From Cavenderia fasciculata (Eukaryota > Evosea > Eumycetozoa > Acytosteliales > Cavenderiaceae): a stretch of DNA of 64,000 bases. Both the position numbers and the translations under genes were made by a program. Positions within the stretch are counted from its first letter, which is position 1, and each line of letters opens with the position of its first letter. This document shows, one piece after another, positions 58,991 to 64,000 of the stretch. Below the pieces are notes generated by a model. The model saw nothing but the letters and a program-made list of their open reading frames with translations, was not told where the DNA came from and did no database searches. The DNA lies in assembly GCF_000203815.1 (NCBI RefSeq), contig NW_004457695.1:1734054-1798053 (forward strand), read 5' to 3'.

Positions 58991-60126
58991 TTAATGATCA
59001 GACATTACAATTTGTTCTAAAAGATCATTTAATCCAATGACGCCACAAAGTGTATTATGGTCATCAACTACAAAGATTCTATGAACTTTGTTTTCTGCTA
59101 CTTTTAATAATACCTCTTTAAATGTATCTGTTTTCTTACATGTAATTAATTGTTTTGGCTAAGTTTAAAATAATAAGTTAATTAATTTGTTTCTATTTTT
59201 TTTTCTTTTTTTTTTCTTTCTATTTCTTACACAAGTAGCTAAAGTTTTAATAACTTGTAAATAACTATTAATTGGTTGATAGAGAAGATTTAAGTATTGA
59301 CCAGAAGATTTAATGAGGACAAGGTCATGATCACTAATGACACCTTTTAATTTTTGATGAGAGTCTACTACCGCTACACCAGAGATACCCATACTGGCAA
59401 TCAATTCAAATGCATCGATTGCCTTTTTATCTTCAGTGATTGATATGACTTGATTCTTTCCAAGTGCCAATGTTTCAATTGGTCTTGAACCCAAACTAGT
59501 GAGATGATTGTCCATACCAAATAGTTGAGATGCACATTCGATGATTCTAGACAGAGAAATGATATTGCATAGGTCACCCTTTTCATCGAAAACAGCTACT
59601 CTATGAATATGATTCTTTGACATTAATCGAGCGACATCATCCAACTTGGACTCGGCATTGACAAAAATAAATGGTTCCCTTTTCGATTTGTTGGCAATAT
59701 CACAAACCTTGTTCTTTTGGAATAAACTTCTATCCGTATTGTTTTGTAGATAGGTAGACATGTCTCCTTCATCCTGTTGATTATCAGTTGATAGAATCTC
59801 CAAAATTTGATAAATAACATCAATCATTGAAAAAAAGGATACAAATCTTTTTTCTTTTTCATCATAAACTGGTGTTGATAATATATTATGATCTATTAAC
59901 ATCTAAATAATTAAATTAAAATAATAGGTTAAAAGGGTTAAGTAAAAAAGGAATATATATATATTTATAATTATATTTATATTTATATTTATATTTATAT
60001 TTATATTTATATTATATTTACTTTGAAACCTTTGTCAATTGGATCATTTGACTTGCAAAAAAGGATTTTAGATTGATCATTTGGAAACACCGGTGACGAT
60101 GCTTTTAATGTATGTAATAATTCCAT
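58991..60126 (-). CDS. four-CBS SNF4/AMPK-gamma-like protein
   Basis: Three minus-strand exons, all phase 0: 60022-60126, 59231-59902 and 58991-59158, 314 residues. Four CBS motifs are spread through it: ILFCKSNDPIDKGFKMLIDH with LSTPVYD; PFIFVNAESKLDDVARLM with HIHRVAVFDEKG; ISITEDKKAIDAFELIASM with ISGVAVVD and GVISDHDLV; and LITCKKTDTFKEVLLKVAE with KVHRIFVVDD and GVIGLNDLL. The IHR and VHR arginine positions resemble those that bind AMP/ATP in AMPK gamma subunits. The length is the usual size of gamma without an N-terminal extension. It may be the AMPK gamma subunit or a related CBS sensor. The last intron lies just before the fourth CBS motif. Confidence 0.85.
59971..60014. repeat. TTATAT hexamer repeat
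   Basis: About seven units of TTATAT in the first intron of the four-CBS gene. Confidence 0.8.
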
Positions 60127-61249
60127 ATTATTAATGTTTTTTTTGTTATATTATATAAAAATTATTAAGGAAGCATGATAACAAGAGAGAGAGAGGAATA
60201 AATAATAGAGAGAGAGCAGGAAAAAAAAAAAAAAAAAAAAAGAAAGAAAATTAAAAAAAAAAACCAAAACTAGTTTTGGAAATTTACTAAATTTGGGTAC
60301 TCTTTGAAAACAAGATTCACAATAATAAAATTAGAATAACAACAAAAGCTAATCCAATAAAAAGGTTGCTTACTAAAAAAACTAAACAACAATAATCATC
60401 ATTCTCCCTTCATGAGAATTTCGGTATTATTTAGAGTGCAATGGAACTTCACAAAGATAGGAGATTTTTTGGTTCTCTCTTGATTTTTTTTTTTTCACTA
60501 AGTCACCATGAACTTACAAATTTATTTAATATTTGATATATATCTATAGAGAGATAAGAAGATCTTTTAGTATGTATATCTTTACATGTTAGGCTTGATC
60601 AACACAACACATTTATTACTATATATAGTCACAAAGAGTGAAGAAAGAGAGTACAACACACCAACAACAATAACAAACCAATAGATTGTGGTGATGTTGT
60701 TTTGTGTGAAGTTATTGACAACAGCAGCAGTAGAGTACTCTCTTCAAAGAGAAGCATTTTAATACCACACCATTTCAACGTTTGTTCTTCCCTCTTCTTT
60801 TTTTACCCACTCCCATTCAAAAGCATACAACATACTTTACTACTACCAACCCAGCTCGTCTCTTCTCTCTCTCTCTCTCTATTGAACTGACTTTTTATTT
60901 TTTACTCTTGTTGTTTATTTGTGGTTGATTCGTGAATCCATCCTACTCAAAAAAGAAGGGAAGCAAGGAAGAATGAAGAAGCGATGTTTTTAAATCTTTA
61001 ATTTATTACTTTTTTCTTGGTTTAATAATCCCAATTTACATATTAAAATTTTATATACATATATATTTCATCATACAAACATACAAACAATACAATTGTA
61101 ATTTATCAAATATAACAGATAATAACAACAAACACCCGTTTTTTTAAAACATATATATATAATTTTATATACACCTAAATAAAAAAAGAGAGAAACTAAC
61201 TACAACTTTTTAATTTATTATTAATCAATAAAACTTTTAGTACACAAAA
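60127..61249. other. 1.1-kb divergent promoter region
   Basis: Between the four-CBS gene and the IFRD gene. GAGA tract and a 22-base A run at 60188-60241, CT repeats at 60862-60881, TA runs at 61148-61160. Open stretches such as 60702-60890 look like leader or chance. No gene was seen. Confidence 0.5.
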
Positions 61250-62863
61250 ATGAATATTAGTATGTTGTTGTAAATCAGTAGTAGTTGAATTTAAATATAC
61301 ATATTTGATCAAATCATATTAATCTATCTATCTATTCTTACTTTACTACTACTTACTACTTTACTTTAACTATTTATTTTTTTAGGGACAAGGAAATCAA
61401 ATCATCGTGCTGCCAATGATACAGTATCAGAGACAGAATCATTTGAAGAATTATCATACTTTATCCCTTTATTAAAGGAGAAAAAGTCAGCTGTTAGAGT
61501 TGGAGCATTAAAGAATATTATTGAAGTAACTTCATTTCAACAAAGAACTGATCAACTTCATGAAATGTAAATAGAATAGAAATATATATATATATACCTA
61601 ATAATAATTAAACTAATATAACTATTTAATTTACTTTATACATTTTAGTGAAATTGATTTAATTGATGTAGTATGTGGAATATTAACAACACCAAACAAA
61701 GAGGAAGAAGAATTAAAATTAGCAATTCAAGCCATTGAATTATTATCGATTCATACTGGTACACTTAGACATGACTTTTTCAAGCGTGTCAAGGGATTCC
61801 TTTCACCAATCATCACTGACAGTACAGAGTATCACAGCGTTGTACTCGTGTGTGGTGCCATTGAAGCACTCTCTGTCACCTGTCTCATGAATTGCTCTCA
61901 ACCAGACTCTTATGATCATACCATTGAATTCATTGCCGATATTATCAGAACCGAAAAGAACAAACAAATATTAAACAGTGCTCTCAAAGCTTGGATTTTA
62001 TTATTAACAAAACTTGATAAATCAAAAATTAATCAACATTTAGAGTAAGCAAAAAAAAGAAACAAAAAAAAAAAAGAAATAAGGAAATAGTAATAATGAT
62101 TATTAATACTTTATTTTATTTTTAATTTTAATTGTTTAGATTATTAGATAGAATTTCAGAATTACCATCATCTGGAAATAATGATCTAAGAATTACAAGT
62201 GCAATTGCAGTTGCATTTTTGGTTAGTGAAATTGATCCAAGTTCATTATCACCAGTTGAAGGTGATAGTGATTATGAAGATGATGATGAAGACTATGACG
62301 AAGATGAAGAAGATGAAGAAGATGAAGGATCAAGTCATACTGATAATGGTCATAGTGCACAAGAATCAAATATTCAAGATGAAGAAGAAGAAGAAGAAGA
62401 AGAAGAAGAATACTCTGATTCAGATTCCGAAGATTATGAAAATTATGATGGTGATAATGAAATTATTCAATTGGTAGAAGATTTGGTATTAAATAGTTCA
62501 GAAAAGACAAAGGCCAAGGTTAGATCAAATGCACTTCTTCGCAAGGTATTAAAGACACTCAAGGCTGGTGATCCACCACGTGAATATCTTCAAGTCACCT
62601 CAGAGACCTACTTTTTCGAAGGATGGCGCGCATACATCCAACTCCATCAATTCAAAAAGGTTCTTCGTAACGGTCTCACCTTCCAATGGAATCTCAACAA
62701 GGATCTTCGTTCACTTTTCAAAACTCAATCATTCTCTAACCATGAAATGGAAAGACATCGTCGTTCCATTCAACCAAGTAAATCAAAACAAAGAACTCAA
62801 AGTTTAAAAAAAGATCGTAGAAATACTTCTGCTGTTTATGCTTATCATCATAATGATGCATAA
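61250..62863 (+). CDS. IFRD (interferon-related developmental regulator) family protein
   Basis: Four exons: 61250-61259 (only 10 bases), 61386-61566, 61649-62044 and 62140-62863, 436 residues. The N-terminal two thirds is helical repeat sequence (FEELSYFIPLLKEKKSAVR, VCGILTTPNKEEEE, YHSVVLVCGAIEALSVTC) as in the armadillo-like IFRD domain. An Asp/Glu-rich insert lies at about 245-310. The C-terminal IFRD part is ETYFFEGWRAYIQLHQFKKV then NLNKDLRSLFK, followed by a basic tail. IFRD1/2 bind ribosomes and act as transcription co-regulators; Dictyostelium function is not known to me. All splice phases agree, which supports the very short first exon. Confidence 0.85.
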
Positions 62864-63149
62864 ATTAAAAAATAAATAAAAATAAAACAAAAAGTAAATT
62901 AAATATATACAAATAATATTTCTTTTTTTGGAATTGTTTTTTATATATATATATTTTTTTCCTTTTTTTGGAAACTAAACTAAACTTTTGTTTTTTTTTT
63001 ACTTCCAGACCAATCCACTCTACTCTCTCTCTCTCTCTTTAAATGTATTGGTTAAAATAATAATATATTATTGATATTTCAAAGAAAGATAGTTTGTTCA
63101 TTTTTAAATATTATATTATATTTATTTAATAGAGAGATAAAAAATAATT

Positions 63150-64000
63150 ATGGATACAAAAAATAATAATAGTAGGAGTAGAAGATATTCTACACCAAAT
63201 TTATATGAAAATTATACATCACCAAATATAAATAATACATTTGCTGAAAGTACAACACCAAAAAGAGTAGTTGTACCAGGTGGATATTTAGAACCTATCA
63301 ATAATTTAAATGAATATAAATTGGATGTATTCAATGACACTCCTCATCAAATCATTGAACATCCAAAACCAAATAAACAATTATTTATTCAAACTGGTAA
63401 ATAGATCTAAAAACAAACAAATTATCTTTTACTAATTCTATTTTCTTTTTTGTAGCAAATAAAGTAATAATTAATAATAATCAAAATCAACAATATTATA
63501 AACAACAACAAATAGAAAAAGAAAAATTAAAAGTTTTAAAAAAAAAGAAAAAGAATTTAGATCATCCAAATCACAGTCGTCATAATCATACAACTACTTC
63601 AACACCATGGTCAGATTCAATAGATATGAATAATATATTCCAATCAAAACCACCGCATAATAGTGAAAAGGCTAAAGAGGTGTTGATCAACATTCAAAGG
63701 GTAGCGTTGGATTTCAATGGTATTATGGATAGAAATGATCAATCTCTTAGATTGGTCATTTCAAAGTTAATGACAACTACACGTAATCTAGTGGAACTTG
63801 GTAGTTACAAGGAATTGGCAGATGATATACGACTGATTGGAGAGATTATCATAAAGAGTGGTTACTTTTTAGAGATTTGTAAGCTGTTTGCAAAGCTACT
63901 GTCTGAGCTAAAGAATACAGATGAAACGATTCATTTTGTGTTGGAGTTTAAAAAGATGGTTGGTGTCATCAACAATCTGACAAAGGCCATTGAAGATGAA
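63150..64000 (+). CDS. unrecognised protein, N-terminal part (cut by window edge)
   Basis: Exon 1 is 63150-63396 (donor ACTG|GTAAAT) and exon 2 starts at 63456 and is open to the edge. The first about 170 residues are Asn/Gln/Ser-rich with a Lys run. From about 63655 the sequence is a helical, low-gap region: EVLINIQRVALDFNGIMDRN, LRLVISKLMTTTRNLVEL, YKELADDIRLIGEIIIKSGY, LEICKLFAKLLSELKN and onward. This looks like the start of an all-alpha repeat domain, but no family was recognised. Phase across the intron agrees. Confidence 0.8.

Noticed and set aside
1-64000. CRISPR arrays, operons or ribosome-binding sites
   Set aside because: None expected or seen; the repeats are microsatellites and codon repeats of a eukaryotic nuclear genome.

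Overview
The window is nuclear DNA of a social amoeba (dictyostelid). It is AT-rich, its proteins carry long Asn, Gln, Ser and Thr runs, its introns are short and nearly pure A/T with GTAAGT/GTATGT donors, and several proteins have dictyostelid architecture (ROCO kinase, B-box/kelch proteins, EF-hand fimbrin). Codon use is softer than in Dictyostelium discoideum, so a Cavenderia, Heterostelium or Polysphondylium type genome is more likely. The species is inference.

Layout. 1-6.6 kb holds compact housekeeping genes: GPN2 (cut by the left edge), a p24/TMED cargo receptor, a 54-aa NDUFB3-like protein, an Alba protein and COQ2. 6.6-14.1 kb holds a 2-kb leader region, a bZIP factor with a transmembrane segment, a PINX1-like G-patch protein and a secreted CAP protein. 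14.4-26.6 kb is one gene for a 3,997-residue BLTP1/Tweek/Csf1 bridge-like lipid transfer protein. 26.9-32.2 kb holds a 43-aa gene, fimbrin and a 4EHP-type cap-binding protein ending in a membrane anchor. 34-39 kb holds two divergent B-box/kelch paralogs forming a 1,606-bp inverted repeat. 39.5-43.5 kb holds an aminoglycoside-phosphotransferase-fold kinase and a VPS9-CUE Rab GEF. 43.5-48.4 kb is gene-poor: two tRNA-Ser(GCU) genes in opposite orientation sit in inverted duplicated arms around a GC-rich block and decayed coding remnants, and one arm carries a retrotransposon-like insertion. 48.4-64 kb holds an unrecognised protein with a disturbed 5' end, TGDS, an ankyrin protein, a ROCO kinase with a PH domain inside its WD propeller, a four-CBS SNF4-like protein, an IFRD protein and a partial unknown gene.

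The genes do not form one pathway. Shared themes are ER/Golgi and membrane-contact biology (p24, membrane-tethered bZIP, BLTP1, membrane-anchored 4EHP, VPS9 GEF) and signalling (ROCO kinase, SNF4-like). The main leads are the membrane-anchored 4EHP, the membrane-tethered bZIP, the inverted tRNA duplication with a compensated stem swap, a GC-AG intron and a previously easy-to-miss 43-aa gene. All exon joins were read by eye from splice motifs and phase; no search was run.
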